Below, one piece after another: positions 38,301-44,822 of a stretch of DNA of 64,000 nt. Position 1 is the first letter of the stretch. Each line of letters starts with the position of its first letter. The position numbers were made by a program, and so were the translations under genes. The stretch covers positions 1 through 64,000 of the forward strand of contig JAENYV010000010.1 of assembly GCA_016841605.1 (NCBI GenBank). The letters are read 5' to 3'. The stretch comes from Dethiobacter alkaliphilus. Its GTDB lineage: Bacteria; Bacillota; Dethiobacteria; DTU022; UBA8154. Under the pieces are notes generated by a model. It worked only from the letters and a program-made list of their open reading frames with translations. It was not told the origin of the DNA and did not search any database.

Positions 38301-39357
38301 AGGTGAAAGCCCGCTTAATATTACCGGAATAACTATAAATAGCGACCCGGCAGGAAGCAACTTCGGGCTGGTAAACGCCTCTCAAGCAGACGGTCTGGAG
38401 GTACCCGGAGGAGCAACGGAAAATATTGCCGTCTTTTTCAACCCGTCGAGTGCGGATCAATATGAGGGAAGTATCTCGATCGCATCCGACGACCCGGATG
38501 AAGGGGAAGTAAAAGTAGCATTAAGCGGAGCAGGGCAGGAAGCGATATTAGTACAGAACATTCAGGTATTTGCATCAGATGGGAAAACGAAGATAGTAGT
38601 TGGGGATACTGTCCAGATTCAAGCTGAAGTCCTGCCTGCTGAAGCAGAGAACAAGACTGTTAATTGGTCGGTTGAATTCCAGGAAGCAGCAACTATTGAT
38701 CAACAGGGGCTCCTGAACGCCCGGCAATTAGGTTCTACTGTAGTTACAGCGACAGCGGCAGACGGTTCCGGAATAACAGGAACATTGGAAATTATAGTTA
38801 TTGAAGACAGAGCAGAGCTCGAAGCCGGCATCCAGTCGGCCCAGGAATTGTATAATAGTTCGGTTGAGGGTGAAGAACCGGGCCAGTATGTCCCAGGTTC
38901 CAGGGAAGAGCTGTACAATGCCATATCCGCTGCCCGGTCCACAGCTGAAAATGATACTGCAACACAACAGGAGCTGGACGATGCTCTAGCTGTTCTCAAC
39001 CAGGCAGTAGAGGATTTCGAGGCGGGTCAGGTTAAGGACGAGTGTTTTATTGCGACTGCGGCTTATGGTTCCAAGTTTACTCCGGAAGTTACAGTGTTGC
39101 GCGACTTTAGAGACCAATATCTGATGAACAGTTTGCTCGGAAAAAGTATAGTAGAATTCTATTATCGTCATTCTCCTCCCCTGGCAGAATATATCGCTAA
39201 AAAACCAGCCATAAAAACTGCAGTTAGATTGATGTTGCTGCCTGTGGCTGGTTTTGCTTATCTATTATTGCACTATCAGGCATTTATTATGTTATTGATG
39301 CTAGTATTGGCTCTAGTGATATTAAGAAGCAGGAAAGGAGAAAAGATACTATCATGA
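32323..39357 (+). CDS. Giant RHS/YD-repeat surface protein with N-terminal cohesin and CFI-box membrane tail
   Basis: A 2344-residue exported protein. After the signal peptide (1-31) come a cohesin-like domain (about 35-165), a putative Ig domain (about 170-260; LPEGLELNRDSGEIAG), a DUF6531-type start of the RHS shell (TDVFYSAPGPDLEFTRYYP, near 447) and many YD repeats (about 500-1190). The RHS core-associated motif is at about 1198-1260 (YYDPARGRFLTEDPIG). The post-core part includes a WDPNEK-type domain (about 1395-1745), three choice-of-anchor-D-like beta domains (about 1745-2072), a BIG2-like domain (2078-2158), a FIVAR-like helical repeat (2165-2235), the CFIATAAYGS box (near 2240) and a terminal membrane segment. 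The usual variable toxin tip is replaced by these long extracellular domains. It overlaps the next gene by four bases. Confidence 0.88.
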   Translation: MRLKRLSKKIMSILLILSFLAGPLNFFTVQAEEESCSIEIKMPGQVRTGSRFTGEMLISNVHDLSAVQYDLVFDDTELEVIRVSAGQIGEEALPVTDWKMVSAGRIRILQETSGENGLSGSGCLSKVLFRAGEEAVSQVRIDLDKIVLSNSLAEQITATWISDKVEIITWESSLAIATNYLPSTPVDVPYQEFLVGEGGAPPYQWDMIGGELPEGLELNRDSGEIAGIAREEGSFTFALRLTDNVGSSVYKEMGMVTGVSLFTDIQVADLMRPDRTYPLTIYYGNEGDFELKASLFRLTSPTNAPLRSSSDESYEVGDRYYLGIGKKDPADILVSGYNNKIELQTRGTHTFTMDFELNEIIPDNTALDWNEILNNRPEYYDSDGWPAVVENLQEQVGETTAEMIAVLRQDAAYLSREGIFVQDVGELMSMEVAEALATGFTPELEQSTDVFYSAPGPDLEFTRYYPQALDRRYHLGFLGRGWLHSYDIYLAKDKDNNIIITAPAYRSIFTREDDGSYQPPDGDYSRLEKVSGGYELSDRSSTSWYFNNDGRLTGIGDKNGNRLDLSYAGNQLKRVQHTSGQYIEFTYNAAGRMTGLTDHAGRITTFRYDSTGTLLAEVKQPGSWINKYEYITEASSRARYSLNKIVYADGRERHLVYDGKGRVTADHPGDESQGTIYEYPRTGKIIVTEQPDEPITFYFNQDRAVVRIVNAEGETAYYSYDNKGRLVECEGPDSLTVSLGYDTSGNLTVVKDTGDHSTYFSYYGNNLPASLEDAKGNVTGYQYSDKGNLEQVKLPDDCSYSLSHDTRGLITRAANCRGQEIEYQYDELGRVTREDYPDETWIEYDYNDSGRLTAARNSSGTIELQYNERELLTRVNYPSGNFLKYGYDELGRCESRVDQTGFALNYDYDGQGRLESIKDSKMSLIVAYEYDQAGRITRETKGNGLDTIYDYNELGQLDSLVNYKPSGEVLSGFNYSYDKYNRCTDVVTSAGTIKYHYDNEGQLTGVSYPDGNQETYSYDAVGNRITAEADGSKKRYITNPRNQYTAAGGSSFSYDPDGNLVAEIARGINTTYQYDAMNRLVGVQSPDDTWEYCYDVLGNRSSVIHNGEERRFTCEPSGMVDADVVTEYDSEGTVMARYIYGRGLAAMINDKGSCLYYAFDGSGNTQQIVDSNLNILNSYEYTPFGLFNNKNELVRNPFQFSGRWGVMAEEGQELYWMRNRYYDPARGRFLTEDPIGLLGGDENLYSYCHNDPINYIDPLGTRWGENEETMGFGRGRKVDFTPKTKEEAVFQKVVGGGLLAMILAPVVAYFGPAVVAKGKVLATNVGGATITTLVNHPEIPEKMMSYIESYYGPGAPNFNWSGLAGWGSSQLGLHEYVLSRIYGEKRNSTSSLAIRSWDPNEKEGPEGDVVAGSTISYKILFENDPEGYPKTDNLQATAVELKVQINEEGKAYYVVLAPDAAAPDSEQVKAGHDGMDEEAEIKGMMDVAAYTDITAEIEGLLPRTEYKIYVVAEDESCNLTDVQVLDIETPAETESGTFSTLSAGDGAESGDETVMTACYSGFTAQSESGEDNEPPVFPIGSTAPVQELRVVDNLHPALDWSSFRPTGYGFGDNVYLLDGEEGHYSGRVNISDYRNDIDKEWWVDVSIDINLINGQIVWKLTTLDPDTGALPLDALAGFLPVNDKDLANGEGYLTYDVKVRDDAAAGINITNQAEIFFDYNPGIFTPKVSNMVIEPSEPVIEVPQIALSTERLDFGTLEVGETAGKILTVYNSGSSTLQVSEFTGPFTPFVLEGGENLTEAIPPGASVELQLSFAPVVKGDFLSILTINSNAEEDAATQIELLGSAVPVPAPAIMAVPCELVFADTVKGNSLEQSIAIYNNGNADLKISQAGFESPGSGAFSLPGIDESEINVAPGKSISLKVRFTPPEAPEPYEYNDTLLLETNDPEYGLLEITVAGSGILPAPDIALSRESILFGLIKAGDTVERSFTVMNKGESPLNITGITINSDPAGSNFGLVNASQADGLEVPGGATENIAVFFNPSSADQYEGSISIASDDPDEGEVKVALSGAGQEAILVQNIQVFASDGKTKIVVGDTVQIQAEVLPAEAENKTVNWSVEFQEAATIDQQGLLNARQLGSTVVTATAADGSGITGTLEIIVIEDRAELEAGIQSAQELYNSSVEGEEPGQYVPGSREELYNAISAARSTAENDTATQQELDDALAVLNQAVEDFEAGQVKDECFIATAAYGSKFTPEVTVLRDFRDQYLMNSLLGKSIVEFYYRHSPPLAEYIAKKPAIKTAVRLMLLPVAGFAYLLLHYQAFIMLLMLVLALVILRSRKGEKILS

Positions 39358-41150
39358 AAAAAGGCTTTCCGGCGCAGTTATTATTGATAATTTTAGTAGC
39401 AGTTCCGGTATTAGGTGGCTTTATGCCGGTAACTGCCAGGGCTAATGGTGAGTCGGCGGTTAATTGTAATGTATCGGCAGGAAGCGAAACAGGAACATTG
39501 CTTGTTACCGTAACTATTGATGATGTTGAGGATTTATGCGCTGCTAACTATGATTTGATATTTGATTCATCCAAACTCGAAATTTTCGAGGTAAGCGCCG
39601 GAGAAATAAATGGACATAATATACCTGTTTCCATGTGGAGAGAAATAGTGTCCGGAAGGGTTCGGTTAGTTCAAGATCTACCAGGCATTACCGGTGTAAG
39701 CGGCTCTGGAACCATGGCGAAATTGTCATTTAAAATTATTGATACCAGTATCACTGTGGCACAAATTACCACGCTACGCTTGGAGCAAGGTATACTTAGT
39801 AATACCAGTGCTGAAGCGATTTCTGCCGTGTGGAATTCAACCTCACAAGCAGATGAAGAAAAGCCTACAGAAAGCCCTGAAGAAATCGAGTCAGGTCCCA
39901 CAACACAAACGCCAACAGGAGATGCCAATTCTTTAACTGAAAGCGACCCAACTTCGGGAAGCGACCCAACTTCGGGAGGCGGTTCATCTTCGAAAAAGAA
40001 TTCATCTTCTTTGGGAGCATTATTAAGTAATAATGGGCAAGTAATTTATGATTTGCCCTGTGAGAAAGAAGAAAATAACACAATAGCAAATTTGAACGGG
40101 AGTACCCTGAATAAACTAATATCCGAGGGAAAAGATATATTTGAAATTAATGGAGGTTTGGCTTCTCTATATCTTCCATTGTCGATATTTACCAGTCTCG
40201 ATAATACGACAAGTGAAAGTAATCTTAAAGACTGGTCGGTGCAAATTGCAATCCAACAATATAATGAAGATTCTAACCAAGAAATTGCTGTAAACTTATC
40301 CAATCAGGGCGCAACTTTGTTAGGGGAACCTGTAACATTTACCATTTTGCCTCAAGAGGGAGTTGAACCTCTGTCCTACAATAACTTTCAGCAAAATTGC
40401 CTTAAGGTCCTGGATTTTCCGGACGACATAAAAGAAGAAGACGTAACCAGTGCGGTTAAAATATTATCTGACGGAAACATCCGGCATGTTCCCACTTTAT
40501 TTACGACCAGAAACGAAAGGCCGTGCGCACTGGTAAATAGTCCGGGGACTGGAACCTATGCTTTAATAAAGAATGAAGTTCAGTTTTTAGATGTGGATAA
40601 TCACTGGGCCAGTGAGCACCTGATGGATATGGCTTCCAGACTGGTAATTAAAGGAACCGGTGAACAGCTTTTCGAACCGGAACGCAGTATAAACAGGGCC
40701 GAATTTGCAGCCATGATGGTGCAAGCACTGGGTTTATCCGGTTCTAATGAAGAAGAGACATTTCAGGATGTGGATGACGGCGAATGGTATTCCTCTTCTG
40801 TAAACACTGCTGCTGTATACAAATTAATTGCAGGTTATGAAGATGAGACATTTAAGCCTCATAATACTATCAGCAGACAGGAAGCAATGGCGGTAATTGG
40901 ACGGGCTATGCTCATGGAGGGTCTGGATATCTCCGTCTCTCAGCAGGAAATTGACGTACTCCTCAGCCGGTTTGTGGATAATAACAACATTGCCGACTGG
41001 GCACGCCAGGCAACTGCTGCCTGTGTAAAAAGCAATATTATTAATGGTTATGAGGATGGAAATATATGGCCGGATGAAAAGTTGAGCCGGGCTCAGGCTG
41101 CCACTATGATTAGAAAATTTCTTCAAGTAGCCGGTTTAATAAATTCTTAG
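39354..41150 (+). CDS. SLH-anchored cohesin protein
   Basis: A 598-residue exported protein. The signal peptide (1-30) is followed by a cohesin-like domain (about 33-160; NYDLIFDSSKLEIFEVSAGE) and a Ser/Thr/Pro linker (about 165-225) with a tandem GSDPTS repeat. A middle domain of unknown type occupies about 230-400. Three SLH domains (about 405-595) include FLDVDNHWASEHL, FQDVDDGEWYSSSVNTA and FVDNNNIADWARQA, with the RAEFAAM/RQEAMAV/RAQAATM motifs. SLH domains bind pyruvylated secondary wall polymer, so the cohesin would be displayed on the cell surface, ready to bind a dockerin such as that of the gene at 27819. ATGA overlap with the RHS gene indicates coupling. A strong terminator follows. 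Confidence 0.9.
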   Translation: MKKGFPAQLLLIILVAVPVLGGFMPVTARANGESAVNCNVSAGSETGTLLVTVTIDDVEDLCAANYDLIFDSSKLEIFEVSAGEINGHNIPVSMWREIVSGRVRLVQDLPGITGVSGSGTMAKLSFKIIDTSITVAQITTLRLEQGILSNTSAEAISAVWNSTSQADEEKPTESPEEIESGPTTQTPTGDANSLTESDPTSGSDPTSGGGSSSKKNSSSLGALLSNNGQVIYDLPCEKEENNTIANLNGSTLNKLISEGKDIFEINGGLASLYLPLSIFTSLDNTTSESNLKDWSVQIAIQQYNEDSNQEIAVNLSNQGATLLGEPVTFTILPQEGVEPLSYNNFQQNCLKVLDFPDDIKEEDVTSAVKILSDGNIRHVPTLFTTRNERPCALVNSPGTGTYALIKNEVQFLDVDNHWASEHLMDMASRLVIKGTGEQLFEPERSINRAEFAAMMVQALGLSGSNEEETFQDVDDGEWYSSSVNTAAVYKLIAGYEDETFKPHNTISRQEAMAVIGRAMLMEGLDISVSQQEIDVLLSRFVDNNNIADWARQATAACVKSNIINGYEDGNIWPDEKLSRAQAATMIRKFLQVAGLINS

Positions 41151-41217
41151 GGTCAATATAGCAGGGGGACGATAACGTCGGCTATATTTCTCCAGCTATA
41201 AAACCTGTAGCGACACG

Positions 41218-41254
41218 AAGAAAGCCCGGCACCAAAAACGGTCCGGGCTTTCTT
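41218..41254 (+). terminator. Terminator of the giant surface operon
   Basis: AAGAAAGCCCGG (41218-41229) pairs perfectly with CCGGGCTTTCTT (41243-41254). A very similar hairpin occurs at 49479-49510 after the SLH remnant. Confidence 0.85.
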
Positions 41255-41283
41255 GGAAATTCTAATTATGAGGTATTTTACAC

Positions 41284-42477
41284 ATGGCTGAATTTAAGAA
41301 TAAAATTGCCTTAGCTAAAGCACTATGGTCAAACATGCAGATCATAAAGGTAAAACCTTCGCTCAATTGGTTCCTGATTAAATATATGGGAAAGTTCAAT
41401 TTGTTGAATATAGACGGGCAGTTGATAATTCATTCGCATCTGCCTTCAATAAACAGCAAAGCCTTTACCCGCTTTATAAATGAGCATCTGCTGGCAAGGA
41501 CAGAGGGACCCTCCCACGCTCAAATCGGTTTGACCAATGCCTGTCCCCAGAATTGCCTATATTGTTACAACAAAAAAAGAAAAGGGGAGCTTCTCAATAC
41601 GTCTGAAATCAAGCAGGCCATACAGGAACTGAAAAAAATGGGCGTTTTCTGGCTTGGCTTTACGGGCGGGGAACCGCTTCTGAACAAAGATATTGTTGAG
41701 ATAGTAAAAAGTGTCGGAGATGATTGCGCAATAAAGCTGTTTACCACAGGCATCAACCTTACGGAACAATTGGCGGTAGATCTTAAGAAAGCAGGCCTTT
41801 TGTACGTCTCAATCAGCCTGGACCATTGGGCAGAGAAAGAACATGACCGGATCAGGGGTTACATAGGGGCCTTTCGGACGGCACTCAGGGCTATAGACTT
41901 ATTTAAAAGCATTGGAGTTCATGTAAGTGTATCAGCAGTCATATCCAGAAAGATGCTTCAAGGAAATCAGGTACAGGAATTTCTAAAATTTCTGATAGAC
42001 CTTGGTGTCCATGAAGCCTGGCTGAGTGAAACCAAACCGACGGTAGAGGCTTTCTGGAACGAAGCTTCAGTCATTACCGAAGAGGAAAGGCTCAGCCTGG
42101 TAAGATTGCAGGATAAATATAATAAAGAGGGTAAAATAACGGTAAATTATCTTGGACATTTTGAGGGAAGAGAGCATTTCGGCTGTAATGCAGGCAATAA
42201 AATGGTTTATCTAGACGCATTCGGAGAGGTAAGCCCCTGTGTATTTACACCCATGACCTTTGGAAATGTGCGGGATAAGTCGGTACAAGCCGTTTTTGGG
42301 GAGATGAAAAAGCATTTTCCATCGGAAAGCTGTTGCTTTATTAACAGAAACTATGCATTACTGAAAAAATATTCTAGGGGAGAAGCTCCGATCAGTAAAG
42401 AAAATACCCTGGAGATGATGAAGGAAGTTCGGTTTAGTCCGATGTCCCGGTTTTCACGATTGAATAAGAAGCGATAA
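41284..42477 (+). CDS. Radical SAM protein with SPASM-like C-terminus
   Basis: A 397-residue radical SAM enzyme. The [4Fe-4S]-binding cysteines are C87, C91 and C94 in ACPQNCLYC, and the GGEP SAM-binding motif is in GFTGGEPLLNKD. The C-terminal part has CNAGNKMVYLDAFGEVSPC and CC in ESCCF, which may bind an auxiliary cluster as in SPASM proteins. It resembles heme-biosynthesis/peptide-modifying types (AhbD/PqqE-like), but the substrate is not evident. It heads a four-gene operon with a small membrane protein, a V4R/ATC-hydrolase-like protein and an FeS-GMC oxidoreductase. Confidence 0.85.
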   Translation: MAEFKNKIALAKALWSNMQIIKVKPSLNWFLIKYMGKFNLLNIDGQLIIHSHLPSINSKAFTRFINEHLLARTEGPSHAQIGLTNACPQNCLYCYNKKRKGELLNTSEIKQAIQELKKMGVFWLGFTGGEPLLNKDIVEIVKSVGDDCAIKLFTTGINLTEQLAVDLKKAGLLYVSISLDHWAEKEHDRIRGYIGAFRTALRAIDLFKSIGVHVSVSAVISRKMLQGNQVQEFLKFLIDLGVHEAWLSETKPTVEAFWNEASVITEEERLSLVRLQDKYNKEGKITVNYLGHFEGREHFGCNAGNKMVYLDAFGEVSPCVFTPMTFGNVRDKSVQAVFGEMKKHFPSESCCFINRNYALLKKYSRGEAPISKENTLEMMKEVRFSPMSRFSRLNKKR

Positions 42478-42496
42478 AAATTGTGGAGGTATATGT

Positions 42497-42898
42497 ATGA
42501 GATTGTATAAAATATTCAGCCTTACCGCTGCAGCAATATTCGCAGTTGTGGGCTTGTTTTTTTTATTTTTCCCTACTTCGGTCCTGATTTTTTTCAACAG
42601 CATTTCAGCTTATTTCAAATTACCCCAATCTCCGGTACAAGGTGCCGGCTTTTATCTAATCCTGGCTTCAGCTTATATGTATCTTGTAACTTTGCTTGCC
42701 TACATGATGTACCGATATCCGGAGCAGAAGATTTATCCGATTTTATTGGCCCACGGCAAACTGGCATCTTCCCTTGTTTCCATATATCTATTCTTGAAGC
42801 ACCAGCCTTATCTGATTTATTTTGTTAACTTTGTTATTGATGGTTTTCTTGGTATTGCAGCGTTATACCTTATGAAAATGAAAGAAACAGAGGTTTGA
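42497..42898 (+). CDS. Small four-helix membrane protein, unknown function
   Basis: A 133-residue protein with four predicted membrane segments (about 7-28, 45-70, 80-100, 105-125). GGAGGT lies seven bases before the ATG at 42497. It is the second gene of the radical SAM operon; the next start lies two bases past its stop. No conserved catalytic motif is visible. It may anchor or assist the oxidoreductase or transport its substrate. Confidence 0.7.
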   Translation: MRLYKIFSLTAAAIFAVVGLFFLFFPTSVLIFFNSISAYFKLPQSPVQGAGFYLILASAYMYLVTLLAYMMYRYPEQKIYPILLAHGKLASSLVSIYLFLKHQPYLIYFVNFVIDGFLGIAALYLMKMKETEV

Positions 42899-42900
42899 TT

Positions 42901-43434
42901 ATGCTTCAGAAAATAATGCAGCTCTACATCCCTGCATTTATTAAGAAGAAAAAGCTGAAGGAATTGTTCCGCTTGACGGCTGATGCCTTCCAAAGCGAGT
43001 TGCCGGAGCTCCGGGGATTTTCTTTTGCCGAGTGCTTATCTGAATATGCCTTATTTACAAAGGAACAGGCTGAGGGCTGTTTAAAGAGCGGATCTCTCCA
43101 AGAAGAAATAAAACTCCGGTTGTATCAAAATTCTTATCTTTTAGGACGAAACCTGAGAAAATGCCTTCATATCAAAACCTGGGAAGAGGCTGCTGCGGCG
43201 CTTAAGGTTATTTATAAACTTATCGGGATAGATTTTCAATATGACAGGCAGGGTGAAATTATAATCCAACAGTGCTTTTTCAGCAAATATTATTCCGGAG
43301 AAGTTTGCAAGCTTATTTCTTCACTGGATGAAGGGCTGGCAGCAGGATTATCAGGTGGCGGCAGGCTGTGCTTTAAGCAAAGGATCACTGAAGGCGACAG
43401 CTGCTGTAAAGGATATTTTAGCGGGGGACTTTAA
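42901..43434 (+). CDS. Possible L-2-amino-thiazoline-4-carboxylate hydrolase-like/V4R-like protein
   Basis: A 177-residue soluble protein. The N-terminal part is helical and basic; the C-terminal part has IIQQCFFSKYYSGEVCKLIS and RLCFKQRITEGDSCCKGYF. Cysteines near the end and the overall shape recall the ATC-hydrolase/V4R families, which handle small thiol-containing or hydrophobic ligands. This is tentative. ATG at 42901 is preferred to an in-frame TTG at 42895 because AGAGG is spaced eight bases away. Its stop is one base before the GMC gene start. Confidence 0.45.
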   Translation: MLQKIMQLYIPAFIKKKKLKELFRLTADAFQSELPELRGFSFAECLSEYALFTKEQAEGCLKSGSLQEEIKLRLYQNSYLLGRNLRKCLHIKTWEEAAAALKVIYKLIGIDFQYDRQGEIIIQQCFFSKYYSGEVCKLISSLDEGLAAGLSGGGRLCFKQRITEGDSCCKGYFSGGL

Positions 43435-43435
43435 A

Positions 43436-44725
43436 ATGAAGAGAGCGATAGTGGTCGGCAGTGGTGCGGGCGGAGCAGCCGCGGCCGAGAAGCTGCAGGG
43501 TAAATTTCAGGTAACCGTCCTGGAGGCAGGCAGAGAGTTCAAGCCTTTTACCTTTAGTTTGTCCGCCCTGGAAAAGCTGAAAAAAACCGGACTTTTTTTT
43601 GATGAAAGAGCGATACAACTGCTCTTTCCATCAATGAGGGTGCAGAAAACCGCAGATAGAATGGTTATGGTCCGGGGGAGCGGTTTGGGTGGGACTACCA
43701 CGCTTTCTGCAGGAAATGCGCTTCGTATGGACAGATGGCTAAAGGAGCTGGGAATTGATCTGAACGAAGAATTCGAGGAGCTTTTTCAGGAAATTCCCGC
43801 TACAAATGACCATCAGAATAAATGGCGGGATAGCACGAAGAGATTGTTTGAAATTTGCAAGGCAATGAACATGAATCCTCAACCTATTCCGAAGCTTGGA
43901 GATTATAAGCGCTGTACCAACTGTGGAAGGTGTGTACTGGGCTGTCGGTATGGTGCGAAATGGGACAGCCGTCAATTTTTGAAGGCTGCGCAGAATTTGG
44001 GAGCAAAGCTGGTCACAGGGTGTAAGGTTTTAAGGGCAGTTATTAAAAATGGGGAAGTCAAGGGAGTGCAGGCGCAAAAAGGTTTGAATTCCGTATTCTA
44101 TCCGGCGGATATTGTCGTACTGGCGGCAGGCGGCTTTTCAACCCCTGTAATCCTCCGGAATTCGGGTATTGAATGTAAAAGCAGGCTGTTTGTTGATCCT
44201 GTTCTTTGCGTCGCTGCCGAACAGAAGGGGAGTCTTCAGAACAAAGAGCTTTCCATGCCTTTTGCCGTTCAAAGGGAGCATTACATTTTATCCCCCTATT
44301 TTGATTATCTAAGCTTTTTCTTTAATAAAAGCTGGCGTTACCCCGCTTCGGATATACTGACACTGATGATAAAGCTGGCAGATTCAAGTGCCGGAAGTGT
44401 TGATAACAAAAATATCAAAAAAATACTTACCAGGATTGATAAAGAAAGACTGCAGGAGGGAATAGAGATCTGCAAAGAGATATTTAACAGGTATGGTATA
44501 AGAAAGGACAATATTTTTCTCGGAACGATAAATGCCGGACATCCCGGCGGTATGCTGCCCCTTACGAGACAAGAGGCGGAAACCCTTCACAATCCCAAGC
44601 TTCCTGAAAACCTGTATGTTGCCGATGCAACGCTGCTTCCCGCGTCTTCGGGAAATCCGCTTATTCTTACAATAATGGCTTTGGCCAAGAGAGTCAGTAA
44701 GATCATAATAGAGCAATTTGCATAA
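43436..44725 (+). CDS. GMC-type FAD oxidoreductase with a four-cysteine iron-sulfur motif
   Basis: A 429-residue flavoprotein. The FAD motif is IVVGSGAGGAAAAEKL at the N-terminus, the GMC signature region is RGSGLGGTTTLSAGNALR, and the C-terminus has LYVADATLLPASSGNPLI with the GMC active-site region. Near residue 160 it carries CTNCGRCVLGC (C160, C163, C166, C170), typical of anaerobe GMC relatives that hold a [4Fe-4S] cluster for passing electrons. It would dehydrogenate an alcohol or a similar C-H group in a small molecule. ATG at 43436 has GCGGGGG upstream; an upstream in-frame start at 43328 overlaps the previous gene and is rejected. It ends the radical SAM operon. Confidence 0.85.
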   Translation: MKRAIVVGSGAGGAAAAEKLQGKFQVTVLEAGREFKPFTFSLSALEKLKKTGLFFDERAIQLLFPSMRVQKTADRMVMVRGSGLGGTTTLSAGNALRMDRWLKELGIDLNEEFEELFQEIPATNDHQNKWRDSTKRLFEICKAMNMNPQPIPKLGDYKRCTNCGRCVLGCRYGAKWDSRQFLKAAQNLGAKLVTGCKVLRAVIKNGEVKGVQAQKGLNSVFYPADIVVLAAGGFSTPVILRNSGIECKSRLFVDPVLCVAAEQKGSLQNKELSMPFAVQREHYILSPYFDYLSFFFNKSWRYPASDILTLMIKLADSSAGSVDNKNIKKILTRIDKERLQEGIEICKEIFNRYGIRKDNIFLGTINAGHPGGMLPLTRQEAETLHNPKLPENLYVADATLLPASSGNPLILTIMALAKRVSKIIIEQFA

Positions 44726-44822
44726 GCGATTATTGCATCTTGAGAAGCGGCATACGTGCCCTTGAATCAATTGAAATATAATTTCTTTATCAGATAATTC
44801 CACCATTTTACCACCGGATTTA

